DNA from: Platycnemis pennipes
Taxonomy: Eukaryota > Arthropoda > Insecta > Odonata > Platycnemididae
Length of the DNA stretch: 64,000 nt
Reading direction: 5' to 3'
Assembly: GCA_933228895.1 (NCBI GenBank)
Contig: OW121846.1
Span: forward strand, 47,324,107 to 47,388,106
Numbering within the stretch: position 1 is the stretch's first letter; the number at the start of each line of letters is the position of its first letter. The translations under genes and the position numbers were made by a program. The notes beneath the pieces were generated by a model, which saw nothing but the letters and a program-made list of their open reading frames with translations, was not told where the DNA came from and searched no databases. This document shows, piece after piece, positions 22,270 to 31,050 of this stretch.

Positions 22270-22316
22270 CAGCCCTGATGATGGAGTACGACTCGTACCC
22301 CGAAACGTCGGCAGCC
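22270..22316 (+). ncRNA. Hammerhead-ribozyme-like motif (plus arm)
   Basis: The core CTGATGA lies at 22275-22281. The next 20 bases contain GTACGACTCGTAC, which folds as a short stem II. GAAAC follows at 22302-22306, then GTC, after which GGC (22310-22312) can pair with GCC (22272-22274) as stem I. Stem III would be only ACGU. Minimal type-I hammerheads with very short stem III are known in Penelope-like retroelements, which supports the reading. Self-cleavage is not shown by sequence alone. Confidence 0.62.
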
Positions 22317-22359
22317 ATGGAGGAGATTACCCGGTGGAGCACCCGAGCAGCCTTCACTA

Positions 22360-22373
22360 CTTTCCCCAGGCCT
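22360..22373. repeat. 14-bp target-site duplication, right
   Basis: CTTTCCCCAGGCCT, identical to 20307-20320. Confidence 0.8.
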
Positions 22374-23852
22374 TTTGCATAGTGGAGCATTTTACATCTT
22401 TCCAGGCATTAGCAATATTTTCTATGGCATCTTTAATGTTGCAAGACTTCCAAAACTCGCGAAGACTTTACTTCTTTTTATAGAATACTCGCCTTCAACC
22501 GCTTTCATTGCCTGCATGAAGTTCCGACGAAGATAATGGGATTTAAATGTCTTTATGACGGCCTGATTCATGGGCTGCAGCAATGATGTGGTATTTGGAG
22601 GTAAATACACAACTTTCACATTCTCACAGTAATCGCCAATATTGGGGGGATGGCTGGGGCAGTTGTCCAACAGAAGCAGTGTCTTGTATGCTAGATTCAT
22701 TTGCTTGCAGTACTGTGTTACGGCGGGCCGAAAATGATCATTAAACCATTCAATGAAAATTGACTGTCACCAAAGCTTTTTTATTCGCCTTCCAAACAAC
22801 AGGCAAGCGATGTTTGACTGACCCTTTCAGTGCTCTATGGTTCTTTGAATGGTACACTAGCATTGACTTCAGTTTCAGATCACCTGATGCGTTACCTCCC
22901 AAAAGTATCGTCATGCGATCTTTGGCCATTTTAAAACCTGGGATGGACTTCTCTTCCTTGGAGAAATACGTTCTTGACGGCATGCGTTTCCAAAATAAAC
23001 CAGTCTCATCAACATTAAAGATTTGTTGAGGTAAGTAGCCGCCTTCTTCAACAATTTCTTTAAACATTTCAATGAATGCACTGGCAATGCAATGGCTGCC
23101 TCGCCTCTTGTTCTAACAACACCTCACAAATTAGATCGCTTTTTGTATCGATCGAACCACCCTCGACTAGGCGAAAGGCGGAGGATTTGGTGTTCCCTTA
23201 GTAAGATCACTATATATATCCAAAGCCTTCTTATGAAATCTAGCCAAATCGACTGGCTATATTTTGCGTATTTCACTCTCGAACCACATAGTTAACAAAC
23301 GTTCCATCTCCACCAACACGGTACTTCTATTGCGTGATAAATGGGCCGCGCCCAGGGGAGTTGTTACTCTCCCAAACTCCTTCATTTTTTCTTTTTTGTT
23401 TTAAATTTGACCTGATTGTTGACGCCGAAAAGCCTAAATACGTCGAATTTCAATTGAAGTAGCTCCATTCTCGCTTCGTCTGGCGATATCCAGTTTTAGG
23501 TCCAAAGTTATAGTTTTCCGCTTTTTTTTCGCCCCCGACGACGCAGAAGATTCACTTCTCTTGGACAATTCCGAGATGGTATCCCCGATGCCAAAATTAG
23601 CAGTGACAGTGTCCGCAATTTATAATTAACACACCTTACTACCGAACACGAGAAACCAACAAACAATGGCCGCAATGGCGTTGCTGATGCACTGCAGGGC
23701 TTTGCTTCGCCTTTTTTTCTCGCGCGAAATTTGAACGGCGTGACGTTATCGCGAAGCACAGATGACGATAAACGAATAAAGGTATTTAAAATTTCGTGAC
23801 GTTATCGCGAAATGACGTAAAACGGGGTGACGTTGAACGAGTAAACACTGTA

Positions 23853-24445
23853 ACTTTGGCCTTCAACCTCTTAATTACTCGTAATCTCCCTTACCTGTAT
23901 GTGAGGTTTGTGAGAAAATCAGAGCTGCACAACATATCCACAAGAAACCATGTCATTGGCCTCCATATCCCTCAACACCACACCTCTCACACGAATAAAT
24001 TCTTCATAGCAACCGGCTCTCGAGTCTGGAATTCTCTGACCATTCAACTGAGACAGGCCAAAACCCTTAATTGATTCAAAAACAACGTACATAAGCTACT
24101 GCAAAAGGGTTATATTACGCATAATAATAACCGAGTAAAACCTACTGGTCAAGATTTTACCATGTGTCTAAATATTTACTTGCTATTGAACTACCTACTC
24201 TTTGCATTGTGTATGTATTAACTAAAGAACTGTAATGATTGTATGAAATTTAATGAATATTACTATTATGCTACATCTGTTTACCGTCCGAACACAATTT
24301 TCTTGTCTCTATGTGCTTTTCCCATTTTTTCTCTTTTTATGTTAGATTACATTATTTAATTATGTTTCTCAATTATTGAGTCCATTAATGTAAACCTACT
24401 GCAATTGCCTCATGGGCCAGTGCTCACGTAAATAAATGAATAATA
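23853..24445 (+). mobile_element. LINE 3' fragment with AATAAT tail (second family)
   Basis: The frame running to 24074 contains NHVIGLHIPQHHTSHTNKFF and ATGSRVWNSLTIQLRQAKTLN, which match the conserved end of CR1/Jockey-group LINE polyproteins (motif ..R.WNSLP..). A 370-bp AT-rich 3' UTR follows, then CTCATGGGCCAGTGCTCACG and a short AATAATAAT tail. This differs from the (TAGATG)n family, so it is a second LINE lineage. Confidence 0.65.
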
Positions 24446-25405
24446 ATAATAGTAATGCCCTGCTACTTAAATACTTGCCATACATTTCTAAATGAGTTGT
24501 CATCAATGGAGGTGACAGATTGCTACAATCATTTATTGCATCAAATACTGAGGTAATTGAGAAGAAGGGTTACCATTGGGAAAGGAAGCAGGGTTGAAAG
24601 AAACCTAGCGTCGGCATGGCCCACTCTCATTAGCATGTCCCAAAGGATTTTTTGTTTAACATACAAGGTATCAGACGGAGCACTGGAATTTAAGAGTTTT
24701 CCATGCAGCAATAATGTATGGTAGAGCAAGCTACTAAAAATCTTCGTCACTTCTGAGATTCAAACCCTTTGTGTGGGTCCACGGTGTAATTTCTCCACCA
24801 TTTGTAAACGCATCTTTTGTTTACTTAAATATCTTCATATAGCTTTATTAACTCGCTCAAGTAGTAGCTCCATCAAGACAAATATTTCACCGGATCAACC
24901 TTCACTGCATATTATTTCTAAACCCGTATCCGTCCATCATATTCATTTGCTTGAAATTTTACTTTTAACCAGGCGTGTTTTGGATCTGTGGATGTGAAGT
25001 GCTTTGCCTAAAGCATGAAAAAGAGCTTGCTACGGGTAGATTGATAATAAATGAGGTTGATGCGGCAAAAAGATATGTCTGCTACTTCACGAATTCTAGT
25101 CCGGTCCCTAGTAAGGGGAGGCTTAGTACTCAAGCTAGCGAACCAACCTGATCAAAGGTAGAATCAATCTAGGAAATGGAAGGACTACAGAAACCTGGCC
25201 TCAGAATCAGGTTGCTCCCGTCAAAAGACTTGAAAAAGTTAATTGTTCAACATGCCATACGACGGCCGGAGTCCTGCAAGCAAAGTGCTCTTGATATCGC
25301 ACAAACGCTCCAAATGGGAAGCCAAAACTCTTTCCACCACGCCAACTCAATCTAAAACTTTAAATGTAAACGAGTAACAAGTTGTTCCCTTAGAGGCAAT
25401 GGCCT
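24446..25405. other. No gene recognised
   Basis: No coding similarity or recognisable repeat is seen by eye. Confidence 0.35.
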
Positions 25406-25640
25406 CCCTGATGAAAATGAAGTGTATTGTTCTGGTTAAGGGAGTGTACGCGAAATGTACAGCGAGTGTATGGGGAGTGCACAACCTCCCGCCGTACACC
25501 CCGTTGCGAGGGAGTGTACGCCTGGGAGTGTATGCGGAGGTTGTAGTGCACCTTCCAATACACTTCGTCTCGGGATACACTTCATGAACACTTCCTTGTG
25601 AAGGAGGAAGTGCTATTGAAGTGTTACTCCACAGCTTCCA

Positions 25641-26306
25641 ATACATTTCCCTTCGCGTACACTTCCTGCCCCCTTCGTCCAGAACAAGGGAATGTACGGG
25701 AAGGTGTCTCATATCCTTCGTGGACACTTCCCTTCGCGTACACTTCCTGCCCCCTTCGTCCAGATCAAGGGAATGTACGGGAAGGTGTCTCGTATCCTCC
25801 GTGGACACTTCCCTTCGCGTACACTTCCTGCCCCCTTCGTACAGATCAAGGGAATGCACGGGAAGGTGTCTCGCATCCTTCGTGGACACTTCCCTTCGCG
25901 TACACTTCCTGCCCCCTTCGTCCAGATCAAGGGAATGTACGGGAAGGTGTCTTGTATCCTTCGTGGACACTTTCCTTCGCGTACACTTCCTGCCCCCTTC
26001 GTCCAGATCAAGGGAATGTACGGGAAGGTGTCTCACATCCTTCGTGGACACTTCCCTTCGCGTACACTTCCTGCCTCCTTCGTCCAGATCAAGGGAATGT
26101 ACGGGAAGGTGTCTTGTATCCTTCGTGGACACTTCCCTTCGCGTACACTTCCTGCCCCCTTCGTCCAGATCAAGGGAATGTACGGGAAGGTGTCTCGCAT
26201 CCTTCGTGGACACTTCCCTTCGCGTACACTTCCTGCCCCCTTCGTCCAGATCAAGGAAATGTACGGGAAGGTGTCTCGCATCCTTCGTGGACACTTCCCT
26301 CATTCT
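25641..26306. repeat. 81-bp tandem repeat, about 8 units
   Basis: Units of 81 bp (for example TTCGCGTACACTTCCTGCCC then GGGAATGTACGGGAAGGTG) repeat from about 25641 to 26306 with few substitutions. Because 81 is divisible by three and the unit has few stops, long open frames appear on several frames of both strands. These 80-320 codon frames are repeat artefacts, not genes. Confidence 0.92.
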
Positions 26307-26712
26307 TGTCCGTCCTGTAACATTGTATCGTTCCCGAATGAAATTTAGTAATGGCGGTGGAGCATTCGCTCGTTACTTTCGTACATCCTCTAATCTCACC
26401 CCTACAACAATGTCCCTACAATGTCCTACAACCCCTATTCTGTCGCCTGACTGCCTTGCTACATTACCTCCATGGTCAACCAATGCAGTATGTATGTACG
26501 AGGTATTGGTTCCTTCCAACAATCGACTCCGCTACATTGTTGTGTAAGATGTTACAAAGCTGCTAGTCAGAAATTGTCGATTTGCGCCTGGATATCAGAT
26601 GGCACGGCCGACGCACCGCACTCATCTATACGCTCGCTTTCGAAGCACATGAGTTTTTGGATACGCGTGCCCTCAACTCCCTGCGAATTATTGTTAATAA
26701 TTTAAAGTGAAC

Positions 26713-27271
26713 ATGTCCAGCCAGAACGTTGCACAAATAAACGAGCCCAGCAAGGATGTGGTACATACCGACAAATGGTTTGCGAAAATTAAGTGGGCAG
26801 GTTCAAACGAAACGGAAAACGTCCCTGTTCGTGACATAACACGCTTCAAGCCGGAGCATCTTAATGACTTCGAGCGTAAGAAGTGGTACCGAGTGAAAGG
26901 AACTGCCAAGTATTGGGACGATGGCAAGAAGCACTCCAGCTACGCTCTCATCGGTTCCATTGCAGGTAAAATTTTGCTGTAAATCCTCTAACCACTAAAA
27001 CGTTGGTACTTATTTAAATGAAGAAAGCCGGTATAAATGTAAAAAAATTCAATGCTGTGTTTGTAATGGAAAAATAATCTGTGTTCTTTTCTGAAGCCTG
27101 GCTCTTGAAGTGTGGAGTACACAACATAGAAGAAGTAGCCGGATCAAAAGCCCAACAGAAAAAACATGTAATGCAATGTAAGTGAATAATTTTGTGATGT
27201 AAGTGGTGATGTTCCAGTTAAACTTTGATCTTCTTCCTAACTGATGTGCATCTCCCTTTGTTTCAGATTGA
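26713..27271 (+). CDS. Small spliced protein, Tudor/BEN-like N-terminal part (candidate)
   Basis: Exon 1 starts at ATG 26713 and reads MSSQNVAQINEPSKDVVHTD, then WFAKIKWAGSNETENVPVRD, ITRFKPEHLNDFERKKWYRV and AKYWDDGKKHSSYALIGSI, ending at donor GTAAAA (exon end 26965). A second exon fits 27097-27177 (acceptor TTTTCTGAAG, donor GTAAGT) in phase, adding AWLLKCGVHNIEEVAGSKAQ and a few more residues. A third exon from 27267 would give a stop at 27269-27271, for about 113 residues. The W..K.KWAGS and W.DG.....Y.A patterns resemble small SH3-like/Tudor barrels often found beside BEN domains; that is inference. Codon use is gene-like, unlike the arrays on both sides. Exon 1 is well supported; exons 2-3 are only compatible. 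Confidence 0.5.
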
Positions 27272-27305
27272 TGAGCCCACAAGAGGAAACATTTCTGGAG
27301 ATGTA

Positions 27306-27339
27306 ACTGTAGATAGCACTCTAGAGTGCTATCTACAGT
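27306..27339. repeat. Perfect 34-bp palindrome
   Basis: The half-site ACTGTAGATAGCACTCT is followed immediately by its exact reverse complement, with no spacer. It sits just downstream of the gene candidate. It could be a recombination or excision footprint, a binding site or a transcript-end hairpin. Confidence 0.85.
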
Positions 27340-27469
27340 GAATCTTTTTTTTTCCTGAAAATGTTTTGTACTTTTATGGTTTATTTGCATTATGAGAAAT
27401 ACATCTAATGCAGAGATTACCAGAAATGCATATTTTTTGGAAAAAAACTATATTGTAATACATACACTC

Positions 27470-27905
27470 CGTTCCCCTAGCAAACACTCGGAATACACCC
27501 CTTCGCATACACCCCGTTCACCTAGCAAACACTCGGAATACACCCCTTCCCATACACCCCGGTCCCCTAGAAGACACTCGCCATACACCCCTTCCCATAC
27601 ACCCCGTTCCCCTAGTAGACACTCGGAATACATCCCTTCGCATACACCCCGGTCCCCTAGAAGACACTCGCCATACACCCCTTCCCATACACCCCGTTCC
27701 CCTAGTAAACACTCGGAATACATCCCTTCGCATACACCCCGGTCCCCTAGAAGACACTCGCCATACACCCCTTCCCATACACCCCGTTCCCCTAGTAAAC
27801 ACTCGGAATACATCCCTTCGCAAACACCCCGTTCCCCTAGCAAAAACTCGCCATACACCCCTTCCCATACACCCCGTTCCTCGTGCAAACACTCCGCATA
27901 CACTC
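27470..27905. repeat. 45-bp tandem repeat, about 10 units
   Basis: Units of 45 bp (TACACCCCTTCCCATACACC, then CCGTTCCCCTAG and AAACACTCGG) alternate between two variants, giving a 90-bp higher-order repeat. The reading frames across it (units HSEYTPSHTPRSPSK and the minus-strand equivalent) are artefacts of a 3n period. The unit shares TACACCCC/TACACTTC motifs with the 81-bp array on the other side of the gene. Confidence 0.9.
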
Positions 27906-28074
27906 CCCTTCGCATACACTTGGCATACATTTCGCGTACACCCCCCCGCGTACACTTCGTGTTCTCTCAGGCGTTTACTTTTGCACTTCCCATACACCCC
28001 GAAGTACATGCTAAAGTCCTATGCTGTGATAAACACTTCGTGCACACTTCCCATACACTTCATTTTCATCAGGG

Positions 28075-28215
28075 CTGGCAGCGGTAGCCATGTCGGTAAC
28101 ATGCCGACGCGGTAATCCAAAGGTCACAGGTGACTATGTTACCGATACCGATCCTTTCCCTTATCTTTGAAATAAAATCTTAGGTTAGACGGTGCGATAT
28201 AACCGGAGTCGTTGA
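28075..28215 (+). repeat. SINE-like segment
   Basis: CGACGCGGTAATCCAAAGGT and, further on, CTTAGGTTAGACGGTGCGAT are echoed in inverted order at 44150-44300 and partly at 16930. This supports a dispersed tRNA-related SINE, though the B box here is degenerate. Confidence 0.4.
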
Positions 28216-29300
28216 AGCACCTAAAATGAAAAAAACAACCATACCTACTTGAACTTGTAAACCTCAAGGATTTTACTTTAGATTCCCAGAGAACAAAGTG
28301 AATTCTCATGGGATGATTATTACCTAAGAGGTCCGGTATCATATAATTACCTGGATCGTTTCCGCGAATACACCACCGAGTATGGATAGTTCATTAAATA
28401 ACCCGGAATGGAAATGGTGGAACTTGGCCGTAGCACTAGCAAAATGTCCTCTCAAAGGGCATAACGACATAACTTCAACCGGTCCATCTTTCATCATTTT
28501 CCACCCAATGGCCAACTGTCCAAAATATCGACCCTTTACCTAATATTCGGCTTTATCACAGTCCTCTTATTCTCAAACCCCCACCTCTACGCGCTCAGAT
28601 GTTCATTGACGTATTATTTAAACCGAGTAAAGCCATCAGCCATTTCTGATAGAAACATTCGTAAATCAGATACTGACCTTGAGGTAAATATACTGGAAAT
28701 TGAAATCATTACATCACTTTTCATAAGTGCACAAATTAGAGCCACTATCAGTATGGAAAGCAGCACTAATCTGTGATTTCGATATAAATAACATATGAAT
28801 ACGTTGTCAAACTAAGATATCGCACATCTTGACCATATTATGCAGTAACAAAGCTTCTGTATTACATTAAAACCTGTCGCTTACTGTACGCAACATTCAA
28901 CTGCAATACAAGCGCAAAACATCTGGAAAAATAGTTTCACTTTGAATAGCAGGCATCAATTCTCAAATGTAAATGAAACCATTACTTAGGTAACCACATT
29001 TTTAACGATGCAGGAATACTATTCCTATATTCTAACTTTAATTTAAGTGCTCCGAGATACTCAATTAGAAATAACTGCAGCCAACTGAGCATACTAATTA
29101 GTTTTACAAACATACGGATATCCATAAAATATTTATTATATTTATTATCGGCAATAACATCATGTTTGTAACATATATTTGATGTAATTTTTCCGATTTT
29201 CCTATTTGTATTTCTCAATCAAGATCGGGAAGCCAACTATGTTTGTCACACCTTTTCTGTGACCACCAATAAATGTAAAGTTGTGTTCGAGCCGAACGGT
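28216..29300. other. No gene recognised
   Basis: AT-rich unique DNA; no coding similarity seen. Confidence 0.35.
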
Positions 29301-29329
29301 CTGGTCGGTGAAGTTAGATTTCAACTACT

Positions 29330-29530
29330 TCTATGTGAAACGGCGTGTGCAATTCACACATCAGGTTAGGGGCCTAGTTCATTTTTCAGTGCCGTCAGGA
29401 GTTTCCCAGTCTGATTTCCAGAAAATTACACAATAAGAGTTTTTCTGGAACACGTCCAAATGTTTCACCCCGGATTTAAACCCGGGACTCTGGGCTACCA
29501 CGCTCGCCCAAACCATAGTTACAGTTAGTT
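29330..29530 (-). repeat. tRNA-derived SINE, antisense
   Basis: In reverse complement the segment shows GGGCGAGCGTGGTAGCCCAG and GTCCCGGGTTTAAATCCGGG, an A-box/B-box arrangement. The same layout (CCCGGGATTTAAATCCGGGA, CGTAGCCCAATGCGTCACC) recurs at 43190-43440, and more distantly at 45690-45930. Confidence 0.5.
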
Positions 29531-29857
29531 TTAGAGTACGTATTAAAATCATATTGAATCGAAACATCCTCCTGGACGACAGCGTAAGAATGCCCTCTGA
29601 GAGGAGACATGTAAAACTAAAGTTAGAGAAAAACAATTCAATTACACTGCCTCATTAATGTAATTTTAACATTTACAGGACAGTCAGCGAAACTGTTGTC
29701 TACCAACCAACGGACGCGGACGATTACCCGGAAGAATGCAGAGAGAATCTAACCCACGCCGCGGACACCTTCGATCAAATATAAGGATATACTTCCGCTA
29801 TAATGATCTATAGGAGGTATAGAGAGCTCCCGTCAACTGTTGCGGTCCATCAAGCCA

Positions 29858-29990
29858 ACCATAGTTTGGTAAAGCACTGATCTTTTATCCTAGGGGCCAT
29901 GGGTTCAAATCCCCCATTAGAATGAGTTCCCTGTAGGTCTTAGAATCAAGTTAGTTAAGAGGTTGTGAGAAGTTGGAGCACGGTAAAACC
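29858..29990 (+). repeat. tRNA-derived SINE
   Basis: TAGTTTGGTAAAGCACTGAT (A box) and GGGTTCAAATCCC (B box, about 29903-29915) lie in tRNA-like order and spacing. The downstream body has no coding capacity. Confidence 0.55.
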
Positions 29991-30054
29991 AAATTCTACT
30001 ACTAAGGTGCATTATGGTTGGCCGTCGTAACGTGAAATCTGGTTTCATCTAGTT

Positions 30055-30500
30055 AATACCCTGCAAGCCACCGTAAAGGTGTGTGAAAGTGGATTCAGAC
30101 AAAACATGCATTATATATCATGCATATAAAGGGCTAGTTATTATATTCTAGTCTTAACTTCACAATTAAAAAAAAAATAATAAAATAGAAAAGCAAGCAT
30201 GTAAAAACATGACGCTGTTAGCTGGGTTAGCCTATGGTCCTTGCACCAATATGCAACTACCTATGCTATCCATTGAAACATTCGTATTCATGCTATTGGA
30301 TGTATTTACATCTATTCATATCCCTGATGGTACTAGGAAAAAAGTACATTTTGAATCCGTCAGTTGAAACCAATATCTCTAATGGTTTTATTATGGTGCA
30401 GTCTACTCTAGTAATTTGGAGGCTTCGATTTCATTCATTGTCATTGATGATAAATAGTTCTGTCCTGAAGTATAATAAGCAAGGCACTACAAATAACTCC
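30055..30500 (-). mobile_element. CR1/L2-like LINE, old 3' fragment
   Basis: In minus orientation it carries the degenerate tail, the hairpin (ACCCTGCAAGCCACCGTAAA on the plus strand), the conserved ATATATCATGCAT element of the 3' UTR, and a decayed end of the coding region to about 30500. Many substitutions relative to the copies at 2600 and 15296 mark it as older. Confidence 0.65.
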
Positions 30501-31039
30501 TGGCACTAAGAACGGCTAAGAGTGCGTTAAAATTTATATTTAAACATAGTAGTTCAACAAAGGCACATTCTCTTATTTCCAATACGCACAAAAAGTTATT
30601 AGTATTAGGATGAATATATGGGGACTGAGAATCTGAGATTCGCGTACGATACCGCAAATAATAGTGGAGAAGATGGATCACATGTAGCTATTGCTATTAA
30701 ATATCTAGTAGCATAAGCTAAGAATAAATAAATGATCGTAGCTGCAGAAGAAAGACACTGATGTACTGAGAAGGAAAATAGCTATGCTTTTGTAATTCAC
30801 GCGTTGTAAACGACCTTGCTACGAGGAATTTTTTAGCCCCAACACAATTAAGGAGCGAAAACAGAAAAAAACAAAGTGGTCTGAGTTTCCCATGCCAGGG
30901 ATGAATTCGATTCTCTGGCATCATCTATCCATTGTTATTTTCGAAGAAAAAATTGGTTAAAATTTTGAAGCATTAAGTGTCTCGGATTCATTCAAACTTA
31001 TTAATGCAATAACAGTTAAAGACACCCATGTTGTTCGTT

Positions 31040-31050
31040 ACACTCAATGT
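31040..31050. repeat. 11-bp target-site duplication, left
   Basis: ACACTCAATGT is repeated exactly at 32996-33006, on the two sides of the RTE-like LINE. Confidence 0.75.

Larger units (their letters stand above)
20321..22359. mobile_element. Penelope-like element pair forming a 2-kb palindrome
   Basis: The insertion has two inverted arms of exactly 939 bp (20344-21282 and 21421-22359) around a 138-bp unique centre that extends the minus-strand copy. An extra ~23 bp lies at the left outer end. Both arms encode the same C-terminal reverse transcriptase region plus GIY-YIG endonuclease, reading outward from the centre. Partial, inverted, complex insertions are characteristic of Penelope-like elements. 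The two arms encode identical protein and have equal length, so the insertion is recent, younger than the Tigger it broke. Confidence 0.88.
19824..23560 (-). pseudogene. Tigger transposase (HTH + DDE), split by an insertion
   Basis: On the minus strand the N-terminal centromere-protein-B-like HTH starts near 23525 (KRKTITLDLKLDIARRSE). The second HTH follows (STVLVEMERLLTMWFE, then RFHKKALDIYSDL). The DDE core then gives IFNVDETGLFWKRMPSRTY, KDRMTILLGGNASGDLKLK, a short break, then LLLLDNCPSHPP and VYLPPNTTSLLQPMNQAVIK. The Penelope-like insertion interrupts it at KAWGK. Reading resumes at VLPNNATGFKGFEDDKEHIN and ends in the typical Tigger C-terminus CYRELYREKKKAATQKTLDA. Defects beyond the insertion include frame breaks near 22720 and 23100-23450 and an in-frame TAG at 20076-20078. 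Confidence 0.85.
19048..23850 (-). mobile_element. Tigger-type (pogo group) DNA transposon, interrupted
   Basis: Ends are CAGTGTGTCCGCGTTTAACG on the left and, in reverse complement, CAGTGTTTACTCGTTCAACG on the right, each next to a TA dinucleotide (19046-19047 and 23851-23852), as expected of Tc1/mariner-pogo insertions. Without the Penelope insertion at 20321-22359 (and one copy of its duplicated target site) the element is about 2.75 kb, a normal Tigger length. It carries a recognisable but broken transposase on the minus strand. Confidence 0.85.
25406..28074. mobile_element. TIR-bounded element with two minisatellite arrays and an internal gene
   Basis: The first 22 bases (beginning CCCTGATGAAAATGAAGTGT) are perfectly repeated in inverted orientation at 28053-28074. 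The motif GAAGTGTA from the inner part of the TIR, and its variants, recur dozens of times in the 81-bp and 45-bp arrays and in the unique DNA beside the ends. This suggests that the arrays are multiplied terminal binding sites. A small spliced gene candidate lies between the arrays. No transposase is recognised and no clear target-site duplication is seen, so the call rests on the TIR and symmetry. Confidence 0.65.

Noticed and set aside
25347..26547. Long open frames of 218-318 codons on both strands, looking like repeat proteins
   Set aside because: They are produced by an 81-bp tandem repeat whose period is a multiple of three and which lacks stops; several frames on both strands are open at once.
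27392..28087. A 231-codon SPSKHSEYTPSHTPR-type repeat protein, resembling an RNA polymerase II CTD-like or mussel-foot-like repeat
   Set aside because: Frames on both strands are open across a 45-bp minisatellite; no start context, splice sites or unique coding flanks support a gene.
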